Positions 42,328-50,819 are shown, counted from the stretch's first letter. The stretch: DNA of 64,000 nt from an uncultured Oscillospiraceae bacterium (GCA_900549825.1 URQB01000009.1:43745-107744); one strand, 5' to 3'. The notes: a model not told the origin generated them from the sequence alone. Program-made: numbers and translations.

Positions 42328-42401
42328 GGTATTCCTTTCCGCCGCCAGGCCCCGGGTTGTAAGGTGCGGTAACGGCGTAGCGGTTTGTTTCTGATGAAAA
42401 C

Positions 42402-42899
42402 TCAGATATCCTCCTCGCGAAAGTCGAGCGTCAGCTCATCGTGCAGCCCGGTGAGCTTCGTGTAGGCGACGCCCGCCGCATCAAACATCCGTTTGGATGC
42501 ACGCACGGCGACTGAATCGGCATATTTGTCGGAAATATAGATGACCTCCTTGATGCCGCACTGGATGATGGCCTTTGCGCACTCGTTGCAGGGAAAAAGC
42601 GCCACATAGATTTTGCAGCCGTCGAGCGGGCGGCCCGCGTTGTTGAGAATGGCGTTTAATTCCGCATGGCAAACGTAAGGGTATTTGGTGTTGAAATCGT
42701 CCCCTTCGCGTTCCCAGGGAAACGCATCGTCGTCGCAGCCGAGCGGCAGCCCGTTGTAGCCGACGGACATGATCTTATTCTGCGCGTTGACGATGCATGC
42801 GCCCACCTGCGTGGAAGGGTCCTTGCTGCGCATGGCGGAGAGCAGGGAGATCCCCATGAAGTATTCGTCCCAGGAAATGTAGTCGCTGCGTTTTGGCAT
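42402..42899 (-). CDS. Deoxycytidylate (dCMP) deaminase, ComEB-like
   Basis: The enzyme converts dCMP to dUMP for thymidylate synthesis. The 165-residue protein has the zinc site motifs CHAELNAILNN (His and catalytic Glu) and PCNECAKAIIQCGIKEVIY, plus the N-terminal WDEYFMGISLLSAMRSKDPS segment and VGACIVNAQNKIMSVGYNG. The ATG at 42899 follows AAAGGATG; an in-frame GTG lies three codons upstream. It is 74 bp upstream of topB on the same strand, so co-transcription is possible. Confidence 0.95.
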   Translation of the reverse strand: MPKRSDYISWDEYFMGISLLSAMRSKDPSTQVGACIVNAQNKIMSVGYNGLPLGCDDDAFPWEREGDDFNTKYPYVCHAELNAILNNAGRPLDGCKIYVALFPCNECAKAIIQCGIKEVIYISDKYADSVAVRASKRMFDAAGVAYTKLTGLHDELTLDFREEDI

Positions 42900-43109
42900 A
42901 GCTGTCACATCCTTTCAAAGATCAACAAGGCTTTGACTGTATCGTATCATAGTTTCTTCCCTGAATCAACCGGAAGTACCGGAAGACGGCGGACCGGGAA
43001 GGCGGAAACGGCGCCCGTATATTGTGGGAGGAAAGAGACAGAATGCCCCCGAAACGGAGCGTTCAAACGCGGGGCAGAATTCTCTTCTGCGCTATTTGTA
43101 ATAAAATCC

Positions 43110-43138
43110 TTGAAATAGGAAAGGGAATCAGATAGAAT
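43110..43138 (+). promoter_or_regulatory. Promoter of the CNNM/CorC gene
   Basis: TTGAAA and TAGAAT are 17 bp apart, about 38 bp before the start codon. Confidence 0.65.
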
Positions 43139-43176
43139 AACGCTACATATAATTGTTATTGGAGTGATGGTCCTCG

Positions 43177-44430
43177 ATGGACAGTAGCAGTATCATCTTA
43201 CTGGTTGTTCTGTTATTTCTAATCCTGATGTCCGGCTTTTTTTCTTCTATGGAGACTGCGTTTTCCTGCGTCAATAAAATTCGCCTGAAAAATATGGAAG
43301 CGTCAGGCAGCCGGCGGGCGGGCTTAGTGCTGCGGATGGCGGAGAATTACGACAGGCTCCTCTCAACCATCCTGATCGGCAATAATATCGTAAACCTTTC
43401 CGCGGCTTCCATCGCCACGGTGCTGTTTACTCGATGGCTGGGGGAAAGGGGCGTGCCAGTCTCCACTGTTGTGCTGACGGTGGTGGTGCTGATTTTCGGC
43501 GAAATTTCGCCCAAAAGCCTTGCCAAGGAAAAGCCGGAAAGGGTTGCGATGGCGTTTGCACCGCTGCTGCAGTTTTTCATGATTGTCCTCAAGCCGGTCA
43601 ATATCCTTTTTACCCTTTGGAAAAAGCTGCTGGTGCGCCTGTTCAAAGGCGGGGACGATCAGGGAATCACGGAGGAAGAGCTGATGACGATTATCGGCGA
43701 GGCAGAAAGCGAGGGCGGGATTGACGCGCACGAGGGCAGGCTCATCCGGTCCGCTATCGAATTCCATGATCTCAACGCGGAGGATATCCTCACACCCCGC
43801 GTGGATATCGTAGCTGTGGAAGATACGGACAGCCCGGAAGAGATCGCAAAAACTTTTAAGGAAAATCATTTTTCTCGGCTGCCGGTCTATCATGAGAATC
43901 TGGATGATATCTGCGGCGTGATCCATGAAAAAGATTTTTATTCCCACTGCTGGGATGAGGGGCGGCCGGTGTCTGAGATGATGCAGGAGGTCATCTGGGT
44001 GCCGGAGAACATGCCGATTTCGCGCCTGCTCAACCAGATGCAGCATGCGGCGACCCATATGGCGGTGGTAGTGGACGAGTTCGGCGGCACGGCGGGCATT
44101 GTTACGCTCGAAGACGTCCTGGAGGAGCTGGTGGGTGAAATCTGGGATGAGCACGATGAGGTCAGCGAGGAATTTCATCTCAACGCGGACGGAAGCTATA
44201 CGATCTCCTGCAGTGCGAATTTGGAAGAAATGTTTGATCTGTTTTCCATCGACGAGGAGCGCGACTATGTCAGTGTCAGCGGATGGGTGATGGAGGAGCT
44301 GGGACGGATTCCGGTGGAAGGGGACCGCTTTACCTACGGCCGCCTGCATGTGACGGTGACGAAGACGGACGGGCGGCGCGTGATGGAGATCCGTGTGGTA
44401 CAGGATCGGCCGCAGGAGAGACCGGAATAA
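43177..44430 (+). CDS. CNNM/CorC (HlyC) family membrane protein with CBS domains
   Basis: This 417-residue protein has an N-terminal DUF21/CNNM membrane domain (FLILMSGFFSSMETAFSCVN, NNIVNLSAASIATVL, GEISPKSLAKEKPERVA), a pair of CBS domains (about residues 195-320, including LTPRVDIVAVEDTDSPEEIA and HMAVVVDEFGGTAGIVTLED), and a C-terminal CorC_HlyC domain (SYTISCSANLEEMFDLFSID). Homologues act in magnesium/cobalt efflux or Mg homeostasis with nucleotide sensing by the CBS pair. The older name hemolysin C is misleading. Confidence 0.93.
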   Translation: MDSSSIILLVVLLFLILMSGFFSSMETAFSCVNKIRLKNMEASGSRRAGLVLRMAENYDRLLSTILIGNNIVNLSAASIATVLFTRWLGERGVPVSTVVLTVVVLIFGEISPKSLAKEKPERVAMAFAPLLQFFMIVLKPVNILFTLWKKLLVRLFKGGDDQGITEEELMTIIGEAESEGGIDAHEGRLIRSAIEFHDLNAEDILTPRVDIVAVEDTDSPEEIAKTFKENHFSRLPVYHENLDDICGVIHEKDFYSHCWDEGRPVSEMMQEVIWVPENMPISRLLNQMQHAATHMAVVVDEFGGTAGIVTLEDVLEELVGEIWDEHDEVSEEFHLNADGSYTISCSANLEEMFDLFSIDEERDYVSVSGWVMEELGRIPVEGDRFTYGRLHVTVTKTDGRRVMEIRVVQDRPQERPE

Positions 44431-44549
44431 AGCCCACGGCAGCGCCCTGCGGGCTGTGGGGGATGCACAAATTGTCGCATCAGAATGGAGAAACAGTTTG
44501 TTGCCTCCGCCAAAAAAATGAAAAAGGTCAAAAACCTGCGCGTTTTTCA

Positions 44550-44579
44550 TTGACAGACCATACGGCGGTGCAATATAAT
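44550..44579 (+). promoter_or_regulatory. glnA promoter
   Basis: A perfect TTGACA and perfect TATAAT are 18 bp apart, about 88 bp before the glnA start. Confidence 0.88.
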
Positions 44580-44589
44580 GAGAACAGTT

Positions 44590-44630
44590 AGAGCAAGGGC
44601 GCTCCAGAAGGGCTGCTTTTGCTCTTTTTC
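44590..44630 (+). promoter_or_regulatory. Attenuator-like leader of glnA with alternative hairpins
   Basis: The short glnA leader contains an intrinsic terminator, AGAGCAA...TTGCTCT with TTTTT (44590-44629). Within it lies a mutually exclusive small hairpin, GAGC-AAGGGC-GCTC (44591-44604), whose six-base loop has A at position 1 and G at position 4. A second, weaker hairpin CAG-AAGGG-CTG (44605-44615) follows, with nearly the same loop. This matches the general plan of ANTAR-protein antitermination targets, but the second loop has five bases, not six. Confidence 0.55.
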
Positions 44631-44666
44631 TTTTTCCAGATTTATTTTTAGAAAAGGGGCATGATC

Positions 44667-45998
44667 ATGGGAAAGCACACAAAAGAAGATATTCTCCGCA
44701 TTGCCAGAGACGAGGACGTAAAATTTATTCGCCTGCAGTTTACGGATATTCTCGGCCAACTGAAGAATGTGGCGATCACCTTCAGACAGCTTGAAAAGGC
44801 GCTCAACAATGACTGCATGTTCGACGGCTCCTCCATTGAGGGATTCGTCCGCATTGAGGAATCCGATATGTATCTTCGCCCGGACTATGATTCCTTCGTT
44901 ATTTTCCCATGGCGTCCTCAGTTCGGCAAGGTTGCGCGCCTGATCTGCGACGTTTACCGCCCGGACGGCACGCCGTTTGAAGGCGATCCGCGCTATATCC
45001 TGAAAAGGGCGATTCAGAAGGCGGCAGATATGGGCTATTCTTTTAATGTAGGCCCAGAGTGTGAATTTTTCCTCTTCCATGTCGATGAGGCTGGCAAGCC
45101 CACCACCAAAACCAACGATGAGGGCGGATATTTTGATCTCGGACCGGTGGATCTCGGTGAAAACTGCCGCCGTGATATCTGCCTGGCGCTGGAGGAGATG
45201 GGGTTTGAAATTGAGGCTTCCCACCATGAGGTGGCAGAGGGCCAGCACGAGATCGATTTCAAATACGACGAGGTCCTTCCCACGGCGGATAATGTGATGA
45301 CCTTCAAATATGTGGTAAAGACCTATGCGCAGCAGCATGGCCTGCATGCTACCTTTATGCCCAAGCCGATCTTCGGCATCAACGGCTCCGGCATGCATAC
45401 CAATATGTCCCTATTCAAGGATGGCAAAAACGCCTTTTATGATGAAAGCGATTCTAACAACCTGAGCGCTACCGCATATCAGTTCATCGCCGGTATCATG
45501 GCGCATATCAGGAGCATGACGGCGATTACGAATCCGCTGGTCAACTCCTATAAGCGTTTGGTTCCCGGCTATGAGGCGCCGGTTTATATTGCCTGGTCCG
45601 CGAAAAACCGCAGCCCGCTGATCCGTGTTCCGGCTGCACGGGGCGCCGGCACCCGCATCGAGCTGCGCAGTGCAGATCCGGCCTGTAACCCGTATCTGGA
45701 GATGGCGCTTTGCCTGATGGCTGGACTGGATGGCATCGAGAAGGGGATGACCCCGCCGCCGTCGACGGATTCGAATATCTTCCATATGACGGAAGAAGAG
45801 CGTAAGGCCGCCGGGATTGAAATGCTGCCGGGCAGCTTGGAAGAGGCCGTGGCGGCGTTTGAAGGCGATCCCTTCGTTATGGAGGCACTGGGCGATCATG
45901 TCTACACCAAGTATCTGGAGGCCAAAAAGGCCGAGTGGGATGATTACCGCACCAAGATCTCCCAGTGGGAGCTGGAGAACTATCTGATCAAATATTGA
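44667..45998 (+). CDS. glnA: Glutamine synthetase, type I
   Basis: The enzyme makes glutamine from glutamate, ammonia and ATP. The 443-residue length and the absence of an adenylylation-type insert fit the GSI-alpha (Gram-positive) class. Visible features are FDGSSIEGFVRIEESDMYL (metal and the D50-like loop), GPECEFFLF, EASHHEVAEGQHEIDFKYD, the ATP segment around PKPIFGINGSGMHTNMSLF, NSYKRLVPGYEAPVYIAWS, and RVPAARGAGTRIELRSADP. The ATG at 44667 is preferred over the one at 44661, which is too close to the AAAGGGG site. The upstream terminator suggests attenuation control. Confidence 0.97.
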   Translation: MGKHTKEDILRIARDEDVKFIRLQFTDILGQLKNVAITFRQLEKALNNDCMFDGSSIEGFVRIEESDMYLRPDYDSFVIFPWRPQFGKVARLICDVYRPDGTPFEGDPRYILKRAIQKAADMGYSFNVGPECEFFLFHVDEAGKPTTKTNDEGGYFDLGPVDLGENCRRDICLALEEMGFEIEASHHEVAEGQHEIDFKYDEVLPTADNVMTFKYVVKTYAQQHGLHATFMPKPIFGINGSGMHTNMSLFKDGKNAFYDESDSNNLSATAYQFIAGIMAHIRSMTAITNPLVNSYKRLVPGYEAPVYIAWSAKNRSPLIRVPAARGAGTRIELRSADPACNPYLEMALCLMAGLDGIEKGMTPPPSTDSNIFHMTEEERKAAGIEMLPGSLEEAVAAFEGDPFVMEALGDHVYTKYLEAKKAEWDDYRTKISQWELENYLIKY

Positions 45999-46131
45999 TT
46001 TGATCAGTGGTCATAAACCGACAGAGGGGAGGATGCGGTCCGGGTCCGCACGGGAGAAAAGGGCAACAGCGCGATTTAAGCCCTTCGAGCGGCAAACATT
46101 GCAAAACCCTGCTTTTCATGACGTTATCAAT

Positions 46132-46168
46132 GGGGATAGCTGAACCTTCAGCTATCCCCGTTTTTTTA
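46132..46168 (+). terminator. glnA terminator
   Basis: GGGGATAGCTGAA and TTCAGCTATCCCC form a perfect stem followed by seven T residues. Confidence 0.93.
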
Positions 46169-46560
46169 TTGTGAAAAGGGCTGAAAAACAAGATCGGTAC
46201 GTCCGGTTTTCTCAATCCCATCACCGGTGAGGGGCTGGCAAGACTTGTCGAAACGGCTGAGAAGCCCGGAGTGTTTATTTTCTTCCAGACCGTTTTCTGT
46301 GCAGCAGGAGGAGCTGACAAGCCGACTTGATCCAGAAATTATGCATAAACGGGTGCCCAATCTCATCCACGCGTGGAACCATGAGATCCAGCTGAATTCC
46401 GTCGATTCCCTGCGCGGGAACCGGTTCACGCCAGCCACGACAAGGCCCTCTGCCAATTTATATACGCCTATCTGAAGATGGGCTAGTCCTGCAAACCGGA
46501 TACCGCGATCATTGTGGAAACAACGCGGTAGAAACAGGTTGAAAAAAATAAAAAGAAATT
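46169..46560. other. Gene-free stretch, probably degenerate coding DNA
   Basis: This 390-bp stretch keeps GC-rich, coding-like composition in places (for example LIHAWNHEIQLNSVDSLRGN on the plus strand) but has no intact frame with a start signal. I do not recognise the ancestral gene. Confidence 0.4.
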
Positions 46561-46563
46561 TTG

Positions 46564-46618
46564 TTTCGTCATTCCGCACAGAATTTAATCGATTTCTTTG
46601 ACTGTCAGAATGACGAAA
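46564..46618. promoter_or_regulatory. Perfect 11-bp inverted repeat just upstream of the operon promoter
   Basis: TTTCGTCATTC (46564-46574) and GAATGACGAAA (46608-46618) are perfect inverted copies 33 nt apart, ending 5 bp before the -35 box. They could be activator half-sites or a looped operator. Confidence 0.6.
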
Positions 46619-46623
46619 GTACG

Positions 46624-46652
46624 TTGACATGTTTTTTGAATTTTGGTAAAAT
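46624..46652 (+). promoter_or_regulatory. Promoter of the SCP2-aminotransferase-transketolase operon
   Basis: A perfect TTGACA and TAAAAT are 17 bp apart. The expected transcript would have a leader of about 125 nt before the TTG start at 46784. Confidence 0.82.
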
Positions 46653-46708
46653 GATAAACAAGTATACAGAGGATATCGTGCCTGTACTGTTTTTGGTCGG
46701 CTTCAATT

Positions 46709-46734
46709 CATATGCGGGTGGGAACCCGCATATG
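46709..46734. promoter_or_regulatory. Perfect 11-bp palindrome in the operon leader
   Basis: CATATGCGGGT and ACCCGCATATG flank a GGGA tetraloop. No T-run follows, so it is not a standard terminator. It may be a protein-binding site or an RNA stability hairpin. Confidence 0.6.
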
Positions 46735-46748
46735 TTTCGATAGTAATA

Positions 46749-46764
46749 GAATGAGCACTCACTC
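46749..46764. promoter_or_regulatory. TetR-type palindrome in the operon leader
   Basis: GAATGAG-CA-CTCACTC is a near-perfect dyad (6 of 7 matched per arm), ending just ahead of the AAAGGAGG ribosome binding site. TetR/AcrR proteins commonly bind this kind of short dyad. The tetR gene at 51914 is the natural candidate. Confidence 0.5.
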
Positions 46765-46783
46765 GAAAAAGGAGGAAGGTACC

Positions 46784-47551
46784 TTGTTAACGACGACCGA
46801 CACCAAAACCATGGCGTACATCAACCTGTTCGGCGTTCTCGGCACGCTGGAGAATCTGTGTGCGCTGGACCCCAGCGCCGGTGCGCTCCTGACCAACAAA
46901 AAGCCCATTTCCATCGGCTTTGAGGTAAAGGGAGGCCCCGCCGCCACGATCACCTTCAAGAACGGACGCTGCAGGATGGAGGAAGGCGTTGAAAAATGCG
47001 ACGTAAAGCTTCCCTTCAGCTCCTGCGAGAAATTCAACGGCCTGCTCGACGGCACGACTACGCCGATCCCCTCCAAAGGCTTCGCGCATCTGAAATTTCT
47101 GCTCAAGAGCTTCGTACCGCTGACCGACCTGCTCGCAAAGTATCTGCGCCCGGAGGCAGAGGACATGAAGGACCCGGAGTTTCGCGCCATCAGCACGCGC
47201 CTGACGCTCTACACGGCGGCCGTCGCGATTGCCCAGGTGGCCAATCATGACAAGAGCGGCGTCTTCAGCACGGGCCTGATCCCGGACGGCGATATCGCGA
47301 TGAACGTAAACGGCGATATCGGCGTGACGCTGCGCGTGCGCAACCACCACATGGTCACCATCAAGGACCGTTGCGACAAGCCGCGCGCCGCGATGACCTT
47401 TGGCAACCTTGAGATCGCGGGCCAGCTCCTGCGCGGTGAAGTCAGCGCCATGGGCTGCATCTGCGACGGCTCCATTGCCATGTGCGGTATGGTAAACATG
47501 ATTGATAACGTCAACCGGATTCTGGACCGCGTGTCCATCTATTTGGCGTAA
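46784..47551 (+). CDS. Double SCP2-like (sterol-carrier-type) protein, first of two in the operon
   Basis: This 255-residue soluble protein lacks a signal peptide. It appears to contain two SCP2-like folds. The first (about residues 30-115) has ISIGFEVKGGPAATITFKNG, then CDVKLPFSSCEKFNGLLDG. The second (about 165-255) has DIGVTLRVRNHHMVTIKDRC, then RAAMTFGNLEIAGQLLRGEV. SCP2 domains bind lipids, sterols or fatty acyl groups in a hydrophobic tunnel. The TTG start at 46784 is set by AAAGGAGG 8 nt upstream. It opens an operon with a class III aminotransferase and a split transketolase, ending with a protein of the same design. Ligand delivery is inferred. Confidence 0.7.
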   Translation: MLTTTDTKTMAYINLFGVLGTLENLCALDPSAGALLTNKKPISIGFEVKGGPAATITFKNGRCRMEEGVEKCDVKLPFSSCEKFNGLLDGTTTPIPSKGFAHLKFLLKSFVPLTDLLAKYLRPEAEDMKDPEFRAISTRLTLYTAAVAIAQVANHDKSGVFSTGLIPDGDIAMNVNGDIGVTLRVRNHHMVTIKDRCDKPRAAMTFGNLEIAGQLLRGEVSAMGCICDGSIAMCGMVNMIDNVNRILDRVSIYLA

Positions 47552-47568
47552 CTCAGGAGGTGACAGGA

Positions 47569-48831
47569 ATGAGCTTTAAAGTAAATACTTATGAAAAAAG
47601 CCGCGCCGCTTTCGACCGCGCGCTCAAAGTCATCCCGTCGGGCATCTACGGCCATCAGGGCCCGTCCGAGGGCTGCTATATCCCCAACAACGCTTTCCCG
47701 CTGTATTCCTCCCATGCGAAGGGTGCGCATTTCTGGGATGAGGACGGCAACGATTATATCGACTACATGTGCGGCTACGGCCCCAATGTGCTCGGCTACT
47801 GCGACGAGGATGTCGACAAGGCGGCGCTCGCGCAGCTCAAGAAAGAGAACTGCGTGACGATCCCCTCTTCCATCATGGTTGATTTTGCGGAGCTGCTGGT
47901 CGATACGGTCGCCTCCGCCGACTGGGCGTTCTTCGCCAAAAACGGCAACGACGTAACCTCCCTCGCCGTCATGACCGCCCGCGCCGCGACGCACCGCAAG
48001 AAAATTGTGTTCTTCAACGGCTATTATCACGGCGTATCTCCATGGACCCAGAAGCTCGATTATTCCGGTATTCTGGAAGAAGAGGTCTGCAACAACCTCT
48101 ATGTCGACTTCAACGATTATCCAACGCTGGAGAAGCTGTTTTCCGATTATAAGGGCGAGATCGCCGGCCTGATTGCCCAGCCCTATATGCACGGCAACTT
48201 TAACGACAACTTCTTCCCGGACGAAGGCTACTGGCAGAAGGTCCGCAAGCTCTGCGACGACAACGGCGTCGTGCTCATCATTGACGACGTGCGCGCGGGC
48301 TTCCGCATGGATCTTGCCGGCTCCGACCATTATTTTGGTTTCAAGGCGGATCTCATCTGCTTCTGCAAGGCGCTGGCCAACGGCTACAATGTATCCGCCC
48401 TGTGCGGCCGCGAATCTCTGAAAGATGTTGTCAGCGGCATCACCTTCACGGGCAGCTACTGGATGAGCGCCGTGCCGTTCGCGGCCGGTATCGCCTGTAT
48501 CAATAAAATGAAGAAGCTTAACACGCCCAAGCTTTTCGACGAGCTCGGCCGCGAGCTGACGACGGGCCTTGTCAAGGCCGGCCAGGAGCACGGCTTCCAT
48601 CTGATCGCCTCCGGCATGCCGTCCCTGTTCTATCTGCGCATTGCGGACGACGATTCCCTGATGCTGCATCAGGAGTGGGTAGCCGATATGGTGCGCCGCG
48701 GCATCTTCCTCACCTCTCACCACAACCACTTCATCAACGCCTCACTGACGCATGAGGATATCAACCATACGATCGAAGTGGCGGAGGAGTGCTTCAAGAT
48801 CCTGCGCAAGAATCATCCGGAGATCGGCTGA
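47569..48831 (+). CDS. Class III PLP-dependent aminotransferase (GSA-aminomutase-like)
   Basis: This 420-residue enzyme has the fold type I aminotransferase layout: VIPSGIYGHQGPSEGCYIPN, the GHFW-like substrate segment AHFWDEDGNDYIDYMCGYGP, FFAKNGNDVTSLAVMTARAA (PLP phosphate region), the Asp binding the PLP ring in VVLIIDDVRAGFR (D239), and the Schiff-base Lys in DLICFCKALANGYNVSALCG (K267). It most resembles glutamate-1-semialdehyde aminomutase-like enzymes. Heme synthesis genes are absent, and it sits between an SCP2-like gene and transketolase halves, so a different substrate is likely. The start at 47569 follows AGGAGGTGAC. Confidence 0.88.
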   Translation: MSFKVNTYEKSRAAFDRALKVIPSGIYGHQGPSEGCYIPNNAFPLYSSHAKGAHFWDEDGNDYIDYMCGYGPNVLGYCDEDVDKAALAQLKKENCVTIPSSIMVDFAELLVDTVASADWAFFAKNGNDVTSLAVMTARAATHRKKIVFFNGYYHGVSPWTQKLDYSGILEEEVCNNLYVDFNDYPTLEKLFSDYKGEIAGLIAQPYMHGNFNDNFFPDEGYWQKVRKLCDDNGVVLIIDDVRAGFRMDLAGSDHYFGFKADLICFCKALANGYNVSALCGRESLKDVVSGITFTGSYWMSAVPFAAGIACINKMKKLNTPKLFDELGRELTTGLVKAGQEHGFHLIASGMPSLFYLRIADDDSLMLHQEWVADMVRRGIFLTSHHNHFINASLTHEDINHTIEVAEECFKILRKNHPEIG

Positions 48832-48933
48832 TTTGCATCAGAATCCGGCTGCCCCTTCCGGGCAGCCGGTCCATCGCACATAACCGCGCGGAGCGCGGAT
48901 GATAGAAACACGAAATAAAGGAGGAATTTCCAC

Positions 48934-49803
48934 ATGCCATTAACAAAGCAGGAGTGGCTTGATCTGGAGGCAAAGGCCAATCAGCTCAGGCACACAGCCT
49001 TGGATACCACCCTCATGGCGGGCAGCGGCCATATTGGAGGCAGCCTGAGCTCGATGGATATCCTGACGGTGCTCTACTACAAGTACATGAATATCAAGAA
49101 GGACGACCCCACGTGGGAGGACCGCGACCGTTTCATCCTCTCCAAGGGCCATATCGGCATCGGCTATGCTGGCCTTCTGTGCGACCTGGGCTGGAATGAT
49201 CCGGAGCAGCTCAAAACCTTTAATCTGACAAATTCCAAGATGGGCGTTCATCTGGATTCCAATAAGGTGGTCGGCGTTGACGCCTCCACAGGCTCTCTTG
49301 GCCACGGCCTTTCCATCGCCGTCGGCACGGCGCTGGCGGCCCGCGTCCAGAAGAAATCCTACATTACCTACTGCCTGCTGGGTGACGGCGAATGCGATGA
49401 AGGCTCCAACTGGGAGGCCGCCATGTCCGCCGGCCAGTTCAACACGACGAATATGATCGCCTTTGTCGACCGCAACCGCCTCGAGATGGACGGCCCGACG
49501 GAGGACGAGATGAAGCTCGAGCCCTTCGCGGACAAGTGGGCGGCGTTCGGCTTCGACGTCAAGGAGATCGACGGCCACAATTTCAAGGAGCTTTGCGATG
49601 CGATCGATTACGCGCTCGCGGCGACCGAGAAGCCCGTCATGATCATCTGCAATACGGTCAAGGGCTGCGGCATCGACTTTATGGAGAACGATTTCAAATG
49701 GCATTACGGCGCGATCGATCAGGATCTGCACGATAAGGCTTCCAAGAGCCTGGATGCCTATTATAAGAAGCGCGTTGAGCGCGTTGAGAAGGAGGCGAAG
49801 TAA
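48934..49803 (+). CDS. Transketolase-like enzyme, N-terminal (ThDP-binding) subunit
   Basis: This 289-residue subunit binds thiamine diphosphate. It has the ThDP motif LLGDGECDEGSNWEAA ... FVDRNRLEMDG (GDG at 150-152, Asn181) and keeps the active-site His residues of transketolases: GSGHIGGSLSS (His33), RFILSKGHIG (His73) and MGVHLDSN (His106). Several positions differ from housekeeping enzymes, such as GHIGG for GHPGG and KGHIGIGY for KGHAAPALY. It is immediately followed by the C-terminal half. Pentose phosphate work is possible, but the company of SCP2-like proteins and an aminotransferase points to a specialised ketol transfer or cleavage. Confidence 0.9.
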   Translation: MPLTKQEWLDLEAKANQLRHTALDTTLMAGSGHIGGSLSSMDILTVLYYKYMNIKKDDPTWEDRDRFILSKGHIGIGYAGLLCDLGWNDPEQLKTFNLTNSKMGVHLDSNKVVGVDASTGSLGHGLSIAVGTALAARVQKKSYITYCLLGDGECDEGSNWEAAMSAGQFNTTNMIAFVDRNRLEMDGPTEDEMKLEPFADKWAAFGFDVKEIDGHNFKELCDAIDYALAATEKPVMIICNTVKGCGIDFMENDFKWHYGAIDQDLHDKASKSLDAYYKKRVERVEKEAK

Positions 49804-49805
49804 CC

Positions 49806-50816
49806 ATGGCGGGAGGACTTGTTTATACAGCGGTCGGCTCTGAAGCGATGGCGACTGCGGAATATTACGGCAAGGCGATGTGCGATCTCGGCAAAGAGCA
49901 TCCCGAAATCGTTGCCCTGACGGCGGATCTCGCCGGCTCCACCAAGATCGGCGTATTCCGCAAGGAGTTCCCGGACCGTTTCTTTAACGTCGGCATTGCG
50001 GAGCAGAATATGTTCGGTATCGCCGCCGGTATGGCGAAGGCGGGCCTTGTCCCCTTCGTATCCACGATGTCCGCGTTCGCGACCATGCGCGTGGCTGACC
50101 AGATTCATGCGGATATCTGCTATCAGAACGTCAATGTGAAGATCATCGGCAGCCATGCCGGTACTTCCTTCGGCCAGGCGGGCTCCACCCATCACGCGAT
50201 CGTCGATATGGGCTGCCTGCTGACCTTCCCGAACATGACCTATCTCTGCCCGGCGGACGGCATGGAGACCGTCAATGCGATCCGCGCCGCCTATGAGACG
50301 CCCGGCCCGGTCTATATCCGTATCAACCGCGGCTTCGACCGCCTTCTGTATGAAGATACGGAATACGGCTTCGAGCTCGGCAAGGCGCATACCGTCCATG
50401 AGGGCACGGATCTGACTGTGATCGCATGCGGCTCCTGCGTCTATCAGGCGCTGCAGGCTGCAAAGGCGCTGGAGGCCTCCGACGGCCTGAAGATCCGCGT
50501 GCTTGATATGCATACGCTCAAGCCCCTCGATGTGGAAGCGGTGCAGAAGGCGATTGTCGATACCCGCCGCATCATCACGGCAGAGGATCACAGCGTGATC
50601 AATGGTCTGGGCAGCCAGGTGGCCAGCGTCATCGCCGATTTCGGCAAGGGCTGTGCCTTCAAGAAGCTTGGCCATCAGGACAAATTCGCGCCGATCGGCC
50701 TGCATGAGGATATCATGTCCATGGTCGGCATCGACGCCAACGGCATCATGGATGCGATCCGTGAAGTGATGCATAAGGACTTTGAAGAGGACGATTCCTG
50801 GGATGACGAGGTGTGA
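49806..50816 (+). CDS. Transketolase-like enzyme, C-terminal subunit
   Basis: This 336-residue partner carries the catalytic Glu that activates ThDP, in FFNVGIAEQNMFGIAAG (Glu66), and the pyrimidine-binding and C-terminal domains. The loop GSHAGTSFGQAGSTHHAIVD aligns with the canonical HDSIGVGEDGPTHQ loop. The two His are kept (His117, His129), but the Asp known in yeast transketolase as Asp477, which contacts the substrate alpha-hydroxyl, is Ala125. This predicts acceptance of substrates without that hydroxyl. The start follows the N-subunit stop by 2 bp. It resembles the split layout of DesB, but that is not specific. Confidence 0.9.
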   Translation: MAGGLVYTAVGSEAMATAEYYGKAMCDLGKEHPEIVALTADLAGSTKIGVFRKEFPDRFFNVGIAEQNMFGIAAGMAKAGLVPFVSTMSAFATMRVADQIHADICYQNVNVKIIGSHAGTSFGQAGSTHHAIVDMGCLLTFPNMTYLCPADGMETVNAIRAAYETPGPVYIRINRGFDRLLYEDTEYGFELGKAHTVHEGTDLTVIACGSCVYQALQAAKALEASDGLKIRVLDMHTLKPLDVEAVQKAIVDTRRIITAEDHSVINGLGSQVASVIADFGKGCAFKKLGHQDKFAPIGLHEDIMSMVGIDANGIMDAIREVMHKDFEEDDSWDDEV

Positions 50817-50819
50817 TGA

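Noticed and set aside
48934..50816. Assigning the transketolase halves as desAB steroid desmolase
   Set aside because: The split arrangement alone is common in Firmicutes. Without alignment to proven DesAB the name is not justified, so it is kept as a hypothesis only.
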